From assembly GCA_001599295.1 (NCBI GenBank), contig BCGN01000006.1, positions 868,001 to 932,000 on the forward strand: a stretch of DNA of 64,000 nucleotides. Reading direction: 5' to 3'. Both the position numbers and the translations under genes were made by a program. Under the pieces are notes generated by a model, which saw only the letters and a list, made by a program, of their open reading frames with translations, searched no databases and was not told the origin of the DNA. Shown piece after piece: positions 31,097 through 41,771 of the stretch (positions are counted from its first letter, which is position 1; each line of letters starts with the position of its first letter). This DNA is from Sporopachydermia quercuum. Taxonomy: Eukaryota > Ascomycota > Sporopachydermiomycetes > Sporopachydermiales > Sporopachydermiaceae.

Positions 31097-34000
31097 TTTG
31101 TTAGGATTTGGGGTTTGCTTTCTTATCTTGGCTCTCTATCTACTAACGCAGTTTAAAAACACTTATCGACGACATAAATGATATAAGTCTATGATAAGTA
31201 AGCAACTTTTCAGCTACTGTTCAGCTTCAATTCAACTAGTCAATCAGTAGGTCTATCCCAATTCAAAGTAATGAACTATTGGTACCGAATGATAAATAAT
31301 AGTCCCCTTCATCTCTTGATACGAGTAAATAATTTTTAAACAGCAAAAGGTATCCATTTTATGTCAGCTCTTTTTCTTAAACAAAAAAAGAAAAATATTA
31401 ATATTTAAAGTTATTACTCTGATTTTCTCTCTACTACTCTGTTTCCTACGAAGAAGTTAAGTTAAGAGCTGAGTTTAGAGTTTATTTTTAAGTTTATTCC
31501 AAAACTTTATTCGTTTAACTTGCCTTATGCAATGGAAAAGAGGAGAATATATCCCGAGCATCAGTCTCCATATTATTTAGTGCTAGTAATAAAAAATGAA
31601 CTATATGATGAGTGGTATATAATATATTCTATTAAAAGCTCAAACGTGGTTAGTATGAGTAATGAGTCACGGTTGGTGTCGGTTACTGGTAGAAAGTCTA
31701 GAGCTGAAGCCCATGAGAACCAGAAGGGTTCAATGGGGAATATAGTTGCCTAATAAAGAAAAAGAAAAAAAATCCAAGGCCTCAGATGGGCAATTTCTAG
31801 GAAAGAAAACAAGTCATAAAAAAGAATGGAATAAGAAGCAAAATGGAGAAAAGTGAAACCAAAAACAACGACAGTAGAGGTGTCTGACAATTGGGATGTT
31901 ATAATATAAGAAGGACTTTGAAGTATTTGCCATGTTCATTAGTTCTCATTTACTGAGTTTTCAATTCATCGTACCCCTTTGTGATAAGGGTCGTCAAAAA
32001 TATATCATCTAACTTCTATGTTTCCAAGATTGGAAAGTGTCGATTACGACCCCAATTACCTTCAAGTCGTCATCATTCAAAGGGTTGTTTGTATGTTTCC
32101 TCTCTCCCCCTAACCTGCCCTGCCAATTGAGTAGTTTGACTGTGGCTAGGTCTTACTTGCTGCAGTATATTTTGAGAGAGGGATGAGGAATATACTGCTG
32201 TAAATGGAAATTCAATCCTTTATACATTGAACTCTATGTAAGTATTTTGAACTTGCGGTAAGTTTCTCAGGAATTTTCGTGCAGGTATCGCTTAAACTAT
32301 AACGTTAAATACTACAACATTCATTGACTTAATAATCAAATTCTATTAGGAGATTTGGAAACTAGAAAGAAAGAAAAAAATGTTGAATCGCAAGAGTAAA
32401 TCCAATTCTTTTGAATGGATGGTTAAAGCACTTCTATAAGCCCAAATGTACAAGTGCATTTGCTGAGGATGAAGTAATTCTGTTTCCCTATGTATTTTGG
32501 TTATTGAGTTGGATTATTGTTTAGCTTGAATTATATAAGGTTGAAACTTCAATTTCAATTTGTGACAAGACCATAGGAAATATGATGAGGACATCAGAAT
32601 AAAAGTAAAGTTTTAACTGAAGTGACGCACACTTGCAACGACTTCCTTCTTCCTATTTTCTCCATGTGCTCTCTCATAAAAACCGTTTAAATTGTAAATC
32701 AAACTGTAGCTTTTTAGTTGGCGTTAATTTTAAGTTTACTTACCCTATATGGTAATTGCGGTTAAAGATGTTTTTTATTTTCCATTTTGGGAGCGAATCC
32801 TGTCGGCAATTACCACTAGTGAAATAAGAATTTTTGACTGGGAAACGATGAGATGAGATGAGTCAAGCTAGATATTTATCGTCAGAGACTTGCATTATAG
32901 CAATTTTGTTCTCCTGGAACAAAAGTCGAATACATTAAGTACAGATCAGGTGATAGTATGGCTTTGACAATTGAAATTTGAGGCGGCAATTTGAGATTGA
33001 AAACTGTGAATGATGGCGACAGCATTTGTTTGATCTTTGAAGATCTTTCAGTGAAGATCTTCAGTGTTGGACCGATTCATATTGAACCAATTCATATAAT
33101 TACCATGTTTCAATAATCTGACCGACAGAGCATTTAAATTATTTTAAAGCGCTGAATNGAATCAAGGCAGTCATGATCTGATCTCCATATATATGCTCAA
33201 AAGACCGGTTTTCAAATCCAACTATACGTGTTCCGTCTTAACAATTTTCTGATCCCTATTCAACATCAGAGATTTGAGATTCGATTTAGGAATATATGAT
33301 TGAAGAATGAGAGTTCAACTTATTCTCGTACTCGGGTTTCAATATCTAAAGAATATTGTTGTAGACCATTGAGTGGAATTGGAACTATGATGAAGCTTTT
33401 CGAACTTGGAAGGTCTGGGATCATCAAAGCCCAAACTTTTGTTCGATATGATTGCGATTCACAGCGTTCTGATAATACATCTTCTATAAACAACTTTGGA
33501 AGAAATTACTAGTACTATATAATATGGCTCCAAAATAATAAAATGGGTACAATTTTCACCACTCAATAATACAATTAAATATGGATGACTCTTAGCTCTC
33601 TTTCTCACGCTCTCTCTAATTGAAACCATCCATGAGCCTCCTGGTCTCCAGACAGGACTGATTCTTCTCTTGAGAAAGCAATACATACTAGATCTACACT
33701 CGATTCTGATTCACTCTTTCAAATATTTCAATTTGCTTCATAGATCATTAAAGCATTTAAAGTTTACAAATTTCTCCCTAAAGTTCAACACTATTTGTAA
33801 AGTTGCAACATCTTGAAAAATCTTCTCCCTCAGCTTTTTACCGAAAATTATTTAAAACCGTTCTAACTTACAGGGCTAGAAGATCCTGATTAGGAGATAT
33901 TTGGTGAACTTTCTTCAATAAGCCGCNCTAATTCAAACCTCNTACCGGAGAATAACTCCCACTCACTTCGTGTAGACAGTTTTTACTTAGCTCGCAAGTA

Positions 34001-35210
34001 TATTTTACACATCTGTTGTAAACAGTTAGATAACGCTTTATTAATTACGTTCATATATATTGTTGTATCTATTATATTATAAATTTCTTCCGTTCATATT
34101 ATCATATTTTATGTTTCAAGCTCCAAGACAACTCGAAGTCTCTTCCTGATCATTTAGCCTATGTTTTTCTATGAAGAGGACACTGATGGGTTATGAAAGA
34201 TTACGTTGTTTCCTGTCAGTAAATGAGAACTACTCTATGCTAATGGAGAACATATAATATATATCAGTATACTATGTTGAATATGCTTAGATTATTGGAT
34301 TAATACTCCATAAATTTTATTATCATTTAAGTGTTGCTGCCTCTGATATTGTTGATGACATTTTCATACGCATATGCAAGCCGTTCCTAACTTGAACATG
34401 ATTTGGAATGATATCAAACTAATGAGCTCTTCATCAACCGTATCTCCTTCTATTTGAATATATAGACGATCTAGAATGAGCTGTTAACAAGCTATTATTG
34501 AAATCGATTATTGAAAAACTTTAGTTCTGATTGTTCTTCTGATGGAGATCAAATCGCTATTACTCTCTTCTCATATGGTAAGAAGATATGCTTCATAGTT
34601 TAGGAGTTATATGTTGTAATATGAGGGATCAGCAAAGAACACTTAATAGAAGGAAGAAAAATGAAGAAGCGGATGATAAGTATTATTTTCATCTCATTTC
34701 GACAGTTATTTAGAGAGTAGGCACATTATCTACTTGCTAAATGGCTGATCAATCCATTAACTTTCAGATCGAGTTGCTCATCAAAGCAGTTCGATATAGC
34801 AGGGTTCATTTTGGCCAGTGAACCATCTAAAAATTATTTAATGGAAAAGCTCGCTGAAGTCATAACCTGAGTCAAGGCACATTGCCATTGATGTCTATAT
34901 ATAGCAAGAGACTATCCCATCATATTTTCTTTAACATTATGGGATAGTCTCATAGTGTTAAAGTAAATATGGTACAGATTAAGAAGGAAGAGAAACGACT
35001 ACAACTCATTATCAAAAACAAGAGACAGAAAACTACAACATATGAAAATAATTAAGAGGAAAGGTATAAGAATACGTATTATATATTATATGGATGAGAT
35101 GGACAAAATTTATATACATATAGTACCAAGTAAAATTAGCAAGTCAAAGTGAAGAAAGATTGTTGTAGCTTTGAGGATTTGAATGCATCAGTATCAGTCA
35201 TTCAACCTTT
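31097..35210. other. 4.1 kb gene-free stretch upstream of the drug antiporter
   Basis: The longest gap in the window. It lies upstream of the antiporter and downstream of the RRM gene, so it may be a long regulatory region. Visible items: TGAGTCA (31663-31669, AP-1/Gcn4-type), a 10-bp inverted repeat GCAGTATATT/AATATACTGC (32162-32171, 32189-32198), GAAGATCTT repeats near 33038-33061, and the interlocked repeats at 34908-34971. Donor-like GTAAGT occurs at 32236 and 32259 (plus strand) but I could build no gene around it. Confidence 0.4.
34908..34971. repeat. interlocked inverted repeats (A-B-A'-B' order)
   Basis: A = GAGACTATCCCAT (34908-34920) pairs perfectly with A' (34939-34951). B = CATATTTTCTTTAACA (34921-34936) pairs with B' (34956-34971) at 15 of 16 positions. 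A' lies between B and B', so the two stems cross. That is the topology of a pseudoknot or of two mutually exclusive hairpins. The element lies about 240 bp beyond the stop codon of the RRM gene on its coding strand. Confidence 0.8.
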
Positions 35211-36338
35211 TTATTCTTCCTTTGTATCAGGTTCGGTAGGAGCTTGTTCGATGGGAGCTTCTTCGGTAAGACCTTCTTCTGCAGGAGCTTGTTCAGCAGG
35301 AGCTTGTTCAGCAGGAGCTTCTTCTGCAGTACTAAGGTCAGCATTGGGTTGTTCTTCACCTTCAGGAGATGGTGTAGCATCATCGCCAGTTTTGATGTTG
35401 GAATCAATAGCAACAGTGATATTTAGAGGGCGTCCAGATAATGAACGACCTGTGAAATCAGCAATTGCTTTTTTTTGTAATTCTTCTGAGGCAAATCGAA
35501 CAAAACCAAACCCTCTGCCTTTAACAGGAGTTTGCTTCTCTTGTAAATACTTTAATAGTCTCTTATTGACATGTTTCTTTGGAACATATGCCCAAACAGG
35601 CTCGTAATCAGCGAAAACTTGTAATAATTCACCTTCAGTAATCTTGAAATCTAGATTGGTAATATACACAGTATCTTTAGATTCAGTACCAGTTTTAGGA
35701 TCCTTCTTCTTGGGTTTCGATTTAGCCTTACTGCTTTTTTCACTGGTCTTGGAATCGGAACCTTCTTTACCTTCTGCTAGATTCTCATCAGTTGTAGGCG
35801 AAACAGACTTAGGAGATTCATCACCATTAATACTATCACTAGTTGCAGCCTTCTTTTTCTTCTTCAGTTTCTCTTTTTTAGCTTGAAGAGCAGCCTTAGC
35901 AGCTTCTTTCTTGGCTTTTGCAGCTTCAGCATCGTAAGGTCTGGCAATTTCAGTACGAACAGCTCTAGATTTTAATTCCTTACCGTTTAACTCATTCAAA
36001 GCTCTTTGTGCTTCATCCTTGGTCTTGAAGTCAACGAATGCAATACCAATTGTTCTCTTTATTAGATGACTACCATGCTTGGTGACCTTCAAGGGAATTA
36101 TTATATTTTCGTACTCGTATCCTTCTAAGAAAGATGCAAAATCAGCTTTACGTACTCGGAAATCCACAGATCCAAAATAGACCCGACGTTCTTCTGTTAC
36201 GGCAGCAGGAACTTCGGCGCTTGATAGCTCTGAGTTCTGTTCATCAACTTCAGCTTCAACTTCAGTAGTGTTTGGTACTTCAGCTTCAGTAGCTGGGACA
36301 GCTTCAGGAACTTCCTTGACTTCTTCAGTGGCAGACAT
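35211..36338 (-). CDS. two-RRM RNA-binding protein, Rrt5/Rnp1-like
   Basis: Encodes 375 residues from ATG 36338. After an acidic Glu/Val-rich N-terminus (about 1-50) comes RRM1 (about 52-135) with RNP2-like VYFGSV and RNP1-like IGIAFVDF. A Lys-rich linker (about 140-220) with a run of lysines follows. RRM2 (about 222-320) has VYITNL and RGFGFVRF. The C-terminus is a repeat of EQAPAE-type units. RRM1 (FLEGYEYENIIIPLKVTKHG, then ALNELNGKEL) and the Ala/Pro/Glu-rich tail resemble S. cerevisiae Rrt5, a regulator linked to rDNA transcription; Rnp1 is related. Both S. cerevisiae proteins are poorly characterised, so the function is nucleic-acid binding by family only. Confidence 0.78.
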   Translation of the reverse strand: MSATEEVKEVPEAVPATEAEVPNTTEVEAEVDEQNSELSSAEVPAAVTEERRVYFGSVDFRVRKADFASFLEGYEYENIIIPLKVTKHGSHLIKRTIGIAFVDFKTKDEAQRALNELNGKELKSRAVRTEIARPYDAEAAKAKKEAAKAALQAKKEKLKKKKKAATSDSINGDESPKSVSPTTDENLAEGKEGSDSKTSEKSSKAKSKPKKKDPKTGTESKDTVYITNLDFKITEGELLQVFADYEPVWAYVPKKHVNKRLLKYLQEKQTPVKGRGFGFVRFASEELQKKAIADFTGRSLSGRPLNITVAIDSNIKTGDDATPSPEGEEQPNADLSTAEEAPAEQAPAEQAPAEEGLTEEAPIEQAPTEPDTKEE

Positions 36339-38468
36339 TGTTGTTTACTTCCTTATCGGTTCTTGATTCTCAAAATCTACAATTCTGATATTATTATCTA
36401 TTGGTANTTGCAACGGCAGTAAAAAGNCTTGTTTCTGTAGTAATTACTTCAATTATTTCTTTCGCTTAAGCTTTTTATCGATATCTGTTAATGAAAACTC
36501 AAGTAAACTATTCAATCGTTGTAATTCTGTTCGTCTTTGTCTTTCCACTCTTTCCAACTAGTACCAGTAGTATATTAAACAAAAAACTCAAATAATAATA
36601 CACTTTCAATTTGAAATACNATATAAATATNTTATCTTTTAATATATTATCTCACTAAAATAAATTATAGCTATTCGATGTTAAATTGCAAATAAATCAA
36701 CATCGCTTTTAATTANAGGAGAAGAAAACAACCCAACTGTGGAAATTGTTCAACTTTGGTTTTTTGTTTGCCATTGATTTCCTTATACATTCCATTTTTG
36801 GTGACACTTTCACCATCAATGTTGGTTCTACATAATGTAATGAATGAAAGAAACGACAGTGAATTGAATTAATAAATATATATTTAAGCAACGGATTACT
36901 TGATGAAATATATAAAACAAACATTTTCAAGAATAAAGAGGATTGTTATCATTATTGTGTTGATAGTACGGTTTTTCACAGAGGTACAACCTTCAATTGT
37001 ATCATTTGGTGTCCCTGTTAATATAATGAAGTGTCACTCATCGTAGTTGGGCATCTAAAATAAAGTTTGGGTATTTTTGTTTAGATTAATTTTTGAGAGA
37101 ATCCCCTAATGTCACAGCTAAATGGGAAGTAGTTGGTCTAGTTGAATAGAATCAAACGATCAGTATTAGAAACATACAATGAAATATGTTATAGTTGTGT
37201 GGTTTATCGTATATTGAAGATCTTGTGATGCTCTTCATTGATGTATACTGTACGAACAAGAAGGCAACAATGTGATGAAAGACAATCGAGAGAACATTCC
37301 ACAAAAGTTGATTCTAGGCAAACCTAAAACTTTAATATGACATTATTGAAAGTTAGACTTTCAATGCGTAGACTGCATTGAGATGCATGAGGATTGAGTG
37401 TTTGCTGTCTTTGACATTTACTAGATTAAAAAGAAGACAGATTGACATTGGCAATATTTCTATTTTTTCGTTTCATATAATTGTTGGATTGTTGTAAAGA
37501 AATGGGATAGCTTTAGTGGTGTTACAGTTCGAGAAGAGGAAAGACGAAGAGAACTTATTATGCACAAGTTATGCACAATTGACGCATAAAGTCTACAAAC
37601 ACTATTTCGACCTCAGTACCTTAGTAGATCACACTCGCCTATTACCAAGCATAGATAGCTTTCAGAATAATTGATTCGTCAATTGCAATTCGAAAGCCTG
37701 AGAAAAGACATCAGAATGACTATCTAGAATTAAATATTTAAATGTTTAGATGTCCACTCATTGCCGTTGTTTTGCTGCCATACTCTATCCCAGGTCACAT
37801 GCTCTGAAATTGATCATTTTCTTCTAAGTCTGAAATGTACGCTATGGCTTTCTCCACAGTAAAACTCATACTTAAATTAAGTACATTTTATGATTATGTA
37901 AACACGAATTATCCAAGGTGTTTTCAAACCTAGAACGTCCAAATCACACACCGCGTCTTATTTCGTTGTTTATTATCATTCAAGACGATAGATATATATA
38001 GCTGGAACCCTCAATAATACAGGCAACTTGATGGAATTAAAGGTGATCTGACACAATAAACTTCAGAACTAGTGGGGAAAGATTCTTGTGTGAAGATCGC
38101 GTGAATTGTCGTTGTAATTGGTGTGATTTCCATCTGATCCGGAAGTGACGGGAATCAAATGAATCAGAGTATTGTGCCGTTTGATCGATAGACAGCATAG
38201 CCAGAAGGTAAAATAAACTATTACTATTTGCTGAAAATCAGGTGGTAAGCAAGAAGTGAACGCAATAAACTGCATTGAAATATATACTAAGTATTGGATG
38301 CTATTGAAGGTGTAGTAGATATAGATTGGAAGATCAATAGGAAATAGACTACTAGAACCAAGAGCGCTGTTGTTATTACGATTAGTACCTAGCTCAGATA
38401 AAGAAATATTTACACGAGCGAAGAATCACGGGTTTCTTTTTTCTCTTTATATATATATATTATGCAAG
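36339..38468. promoter_or_regulatory. divergent region between RRM gene and LCB1
   Basis: About 2.1 kb containing both promoters. Several ambiguous bases near 36400-36720. An AT-rich palindromic stretch (AATTGATTCGTCAATTGCAATT) lies near 37669-37690. No convincing gene; small ORFs on the minus strand (36709-36930, 38069-38275) look random. Confidence 0.4.
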
Positions 38469-40271
38469 ATGGAGCCAAGAGATATTATCAACCAGCTGGA
38501 TTCATTCAACTCAACATTGTATAACATTAAATCCAAAGTATTCACTCTACCAGGAACAGCAATCATTTGGAGATATATTCAATCGTCATACCAGAATGAT
38601 CCAGTGCGCTCAGTGTTCGAACTATGCTTGGTTGTATTTGCTGTGAGATACTTTTTAGCTTCTAAATATTCATACAACAAACAACAATCCAATTTCATAA
38701 AGCTAAGTCCCTCAGAAATCGATGAACTAGTAGCTGAATGGGAACCAGAACCAATTGTCAAACCTCTAACTACAATCGAAGCCAACAAACTTGACTCAAT
38801 TCCTGTAATTAAAGGTCCAATTGGTCCCAAAGTCACGTTGGAATTGTCTGAGAAGAAAGCACAACTACTAGGTAACAAAGACAAATTGTTGACCGATGTA
38901 TTGAATTTTACGTCTGTTGATCAATTGAACTTCAGTAGACATCCCGAAATAACGTCCGTTTCTGTGAAGACTATTCGTGAGTATGGTGTTGGAGCATGCG
39001 GTCCACCAGGTTTTTATGGTTATCAAGAACCTCATCAGGAGATTGAACAAAAAATTTCCGAGTTTCTTGGTACTGAAGATGCTATTATATACGGTCAACA
39101 CTTCTGTACGCTTCCCTCTGTAATTCCTGCTTTTTTGAAAAGAGGAGACATTGCTGTAGTTGATTCGGGTTGCAATTTAGCCATTCAACAAGGATTGAAA
39201 CTTTCAAGATGTACAGTCAAATGGTATAAACACAATGATGTAGAAGATTTGAAAGCTAAAGTTGAATCTTGTCGAAATGTCTTTGAAGAAAAACCAGAAA
39301 CAAGAAGATACATCATAACTGAAGGCTTGTTTGAAAACTCTGGTGATTCTCCTGATTTGAAAGCTATGCTTGAACTCAAGTATAAATATAGGATTCGTAT
39401 TCTTCTGGATGAATCACTATCAATTGGCCTTTTGGGAGCTTCAGGCCGTGGTTTGGTTGAAGAAGCTGGGGTATCTCGTTCTGAAATAGACTTGACTGTA
39501 GGTTCCTTGGCAGGTGTTTTCTCCGGTTGCGGTGGATTCTGTGCTTCATTTGCTCCTATTGTTGAGCATCAACGTATCGGCGCAAACTCCTACGTGTTTT
39601 CTGCCTCTCCACCTAGTTATTCTATGAGATGTGCCNAAAAGGCAATGGAACTGATTGACGATAACCATGAAAAATTCCAAGAAAAAGGAAATGATTTCTT
39701 TTCAGTATTAAAACAACATGCTGCTTTTGTTTCGGAAAAAGTTGGAAAGACTGCTTTGTCGAAATATTTCGAAATTATCTCTAGACAGGATTCACCTATT
39801 CTTATGCTAAAGCTCAATTCGCAAATCAGACAAAAACTAGGGTTTCCCGACTCATACTCCGGCTCCGAAAACCGTAAGAACGAATCAAACAACAAGTTCA
39901 AGCCAAGTATAGAGATCCCTAGTTTCTATGAAGATATCTATGATGAGGAACATGATATCAACCTTTTTAATACTTTTGCCGGTTTGACAGAAATTGAATT
40001 CCAGTATTTGCTAGAATCCAAACTACTTCAAAAGATCATTAATAAGTTGGTTTATGAGCATAGCATTCTCGTTACTAAAGGCGAGAGAACTCTTCGACAC
40101 GAATCAGTAGATGTGATTGGAATTCCGTTAAAGGTCTATTTAGGTGTTGCTCAATCAGACGAAGATCTCAAGCGTTTAGTTGATAAACTTTTGGAAGTAT
40201 CGGAAGAAGTTTTGCAGGATGTTAGTGATATCGGCAAATCAGTGGAGAGAAGTTCCAAGCGATCTTCTTGA
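38469..40271 (+). CDS. LCB1: serine palmitoyltransferase subunit 1 (Lcb1)
   Basis: Encodes 600 residues from ATG 38469 (MEPRDIINQLDSFNSTLYNI). An in-frame TTG at 38370 would add 33 residues with no counterpart in Lcb1. Lcb1 and Lcb2 condense serine and palmitoyl-CoA in the ER, the first step of sphingolipid synthesis. One N-terminal membrane segment (about residues 50-70) precedes SPSEIDELVAEWEPEPIVKP, a signature of the family. The aminotransferase fold follows, with YGVGACGPPGFYGYQEPHQE and LDESLSIGLLGASGRGLVEE. At the position where Lcb2 has the pyridoxal-phosphate lysine, this protein has DLTVGSLAGVFSGCGGFC, without lysine, as expected for the non-catalytic Lcb1. The C-terminus is Lcb1-like with a small insert near 485-510. 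One ambiguous base at 39636. Confidence 0.95.
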   Translation: MEPRDIINQLDSFNSTLYNIKSKVFTLPGTAIIWRYIQSSYQNDPVRSVFELCLVVFAVRYFLASKYSYNKQQSNFIKLSPSEIDELVAEWEPEPIVKPLTTIEANKLDSIPVIKGPIGPKVTLELSEKKAQLLGNKDKLLTDVLNFTSVDQLNFSRHPEITSVSVKTIREYGVGACGPPGFYGYQEPHQEIEQKISEFLGTEDAIIYGQHFCTLPSVIPAFLKRGDIAVVDSGCNLAIQQGLKLSRCTVKWYKHNDVEDLKAKVESCRNVFEEKPETRRYIITEGLFENSGDSPDLKAMLELKYKYRIRILLDESLSIGLLGASGRGLVEEAGVSRSEIDLTVGSLAGVFSGCGGFCASFAPIVEHQRIGANSYVFSASPPSYSMRCAXKAMELIDDNHEKFQEKGNDFFSVLKQHAAFVSEKVGKTALSKYFEIISRQDSPILMLKLNSQIRQKLGFPDSYSGSENRKNESNNKFKPSIEIPSFYEDIYDEEHDINLFNTFAGLTEIEFQYLLESKLLQKIINKLVYEHSILVTKGERTLRHESVDVIGIPLKVYLGVAQSDEDLKRLVDKLLEVSEEVLQDVSDIGKSVERSSKRSS

Positions 40272-40457
40272 AGTGTTCAATATGATATCGAATCTAATAG
40301 ATCAGAAAAAAATACCAATAGAAAATCAACAGACAGGAATATACCGCATCGATTGAACTAATAACAGTAACTTAATAATAACACTACTAATAATAATATA
40401 ACGTAATATAATAATTTTAATTGTTTTCATACTTTATTTATTGTAAATATTCCGTTT

Positions 40458-41147
40458 CTAGTGTTTGTAGTGTTTGTCCAGCAAAACTTGAATTGGTTCT
40501 GAAGACTTGACGTTAAGTTAGTAATTTATTCTTTATTCAACCATATCTACGATTGACGATGTCCCCAAATAGAGCTACCTAATCATAACAATTATCAAAC
40601 ATACCTTAATGAAATTAACAAATAATGAGTCCAAACTTTCCAACTCAACCTTCTTTGTTTTGTTTTCATCTAGTAATTGTAAACGCACGTTTTGAAGCTC
40701 CCGTCTTTGTAAGTACAGTTTCAGTCTCATTTGCTTTTCTTCCTCTAACCGCCTCAGATTATCTTCATGGTTTACTACTGGTCCAGCTGCTACTTTGGTA
40801 TCTATAAGTTCTTCCAAAGGCCTATACTTTTTGCAATTATCGATTTCTTGAGTCAAATGACGATTTCTGTATCTGATGTTTTGCTCTGTTAGTAGAAGTA
40901 AATCTACTTTCTCTTTTTCTTTCGCACTGTTCTCTTTAGCGGCATTAACTTGCTCTTGTATCTGTCTATTGTATAGCCTTAATATAGACAGTACACTATT
41001 AATATCTGCTTGCAGTTGAAGTTTTTCAGGAGAACTAGAAGTTGACCTGTTATTCAGTTCTTTATGTTGGTCCATAAGAGTTTTCAGCAGTTCAGTAGCT
41101 TGTCGAGCTTTGTCCACAATTATCTGTAGATTGTGATTCTTTGTCAT
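40458..41147 (-). CDS. THP2: THO complex subunit, THOC5-like (THP2 position), one intron
   Basis: Exons 41147-40605 and 40505-40458; 196 residues. The THO complex packages nascent mRNA and couples transcription to export. Exon 1 is mostly coiled coil. The stretch LTEQNIRYRNRHLTQEIDNC and RRLEEEKQMRLKLYLQRREL resembles the THOC5 core (LLYEVMHLQKEITKC in human). Intron (40604-40506, 99 nt): GTATGT donor, TACTAAC, then an AAG acceptor. The AAG junction gives VNFIKSSEPIQVLLDKH, matching the THOC5 segment around ASLPVQEYL; using the CAG seven bases further on would not. The gene sits next to CDC23 and PRP8, where S. cerevisiae has THP2 (YHR167W), in matching orientation. Thp2 is regarded as the yeast THOC5 equivalent, so both lines agree. 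Confidence 0.78.
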
Positions 41148-41771
41148 CGTGGAATGATGTAATGATATAAATTGTGAATTGTGGATTGTGCTTTGAGTCC
41201 TAAATCATTGTTACAACTACAATTTCTTTTTTGTGTTTGAAATTCAAATCAAACATTTTTGTGTCAACAAAATAAAAACTCTTTGAATACTTTTTGAAGA
41301 ATATCAAGATACAATGAGTAGGGAGACTTGATATTACCATATTATCTCCGAAATTTGCTCGTCCTTTACTTATTTATCCTCATCAACTCCAGCTGCTACC
41401 ATAAAGCACTTTTATGGCTAACAAAGAAAAATAGATTTATAGATTAACTATCTAAGCGTTTAATAACTAATGAATCCTCAAATATCCTTTAGGTAATCTT
41501 TGAAAATAGTTCAGAGATCATTTCTTAATATTATCCACCTTTTACAACCATATATCATCGTCTCCGTTTTATCTCCCAATCTCCGTTATTCCTAAGATAC
41601 AAAACCAAGTATTACACAGAAATAAATTCACACAAACATCCCACTTTACCTATGTCCCATCTACAAACACATCAAATAGCCGTCTACTTCTTTTCCTTGT
41701 CGCCTATCAAGACTTTAGTNCAGTACTTCAACACTGGTTCATCTCATGAAATACCATAAAACTGCATCTCA
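41148..41771. promoter_or_regulatory. divergent promoter region THP2/CDC23
   Basis: About 620 bp between divergent starts. Pyrimidine-rich on the plus strand before CDC23 (41530-41710). No gene or strong repeat seen. Confidence 0.4.

Noticed and set aside
31520-31753. 77-codon ORF upstream of the drug antiporter
   Set aside because: Composition looks random, no recognisable motif, and no start or splice context.
32582-32625. ATGATGA ... CTGA, box C/D snoRNA-like pair
   Set aside because: The boxes are too close for a C/D snoRNA and no terminal stem or C'/D' pair is visible.
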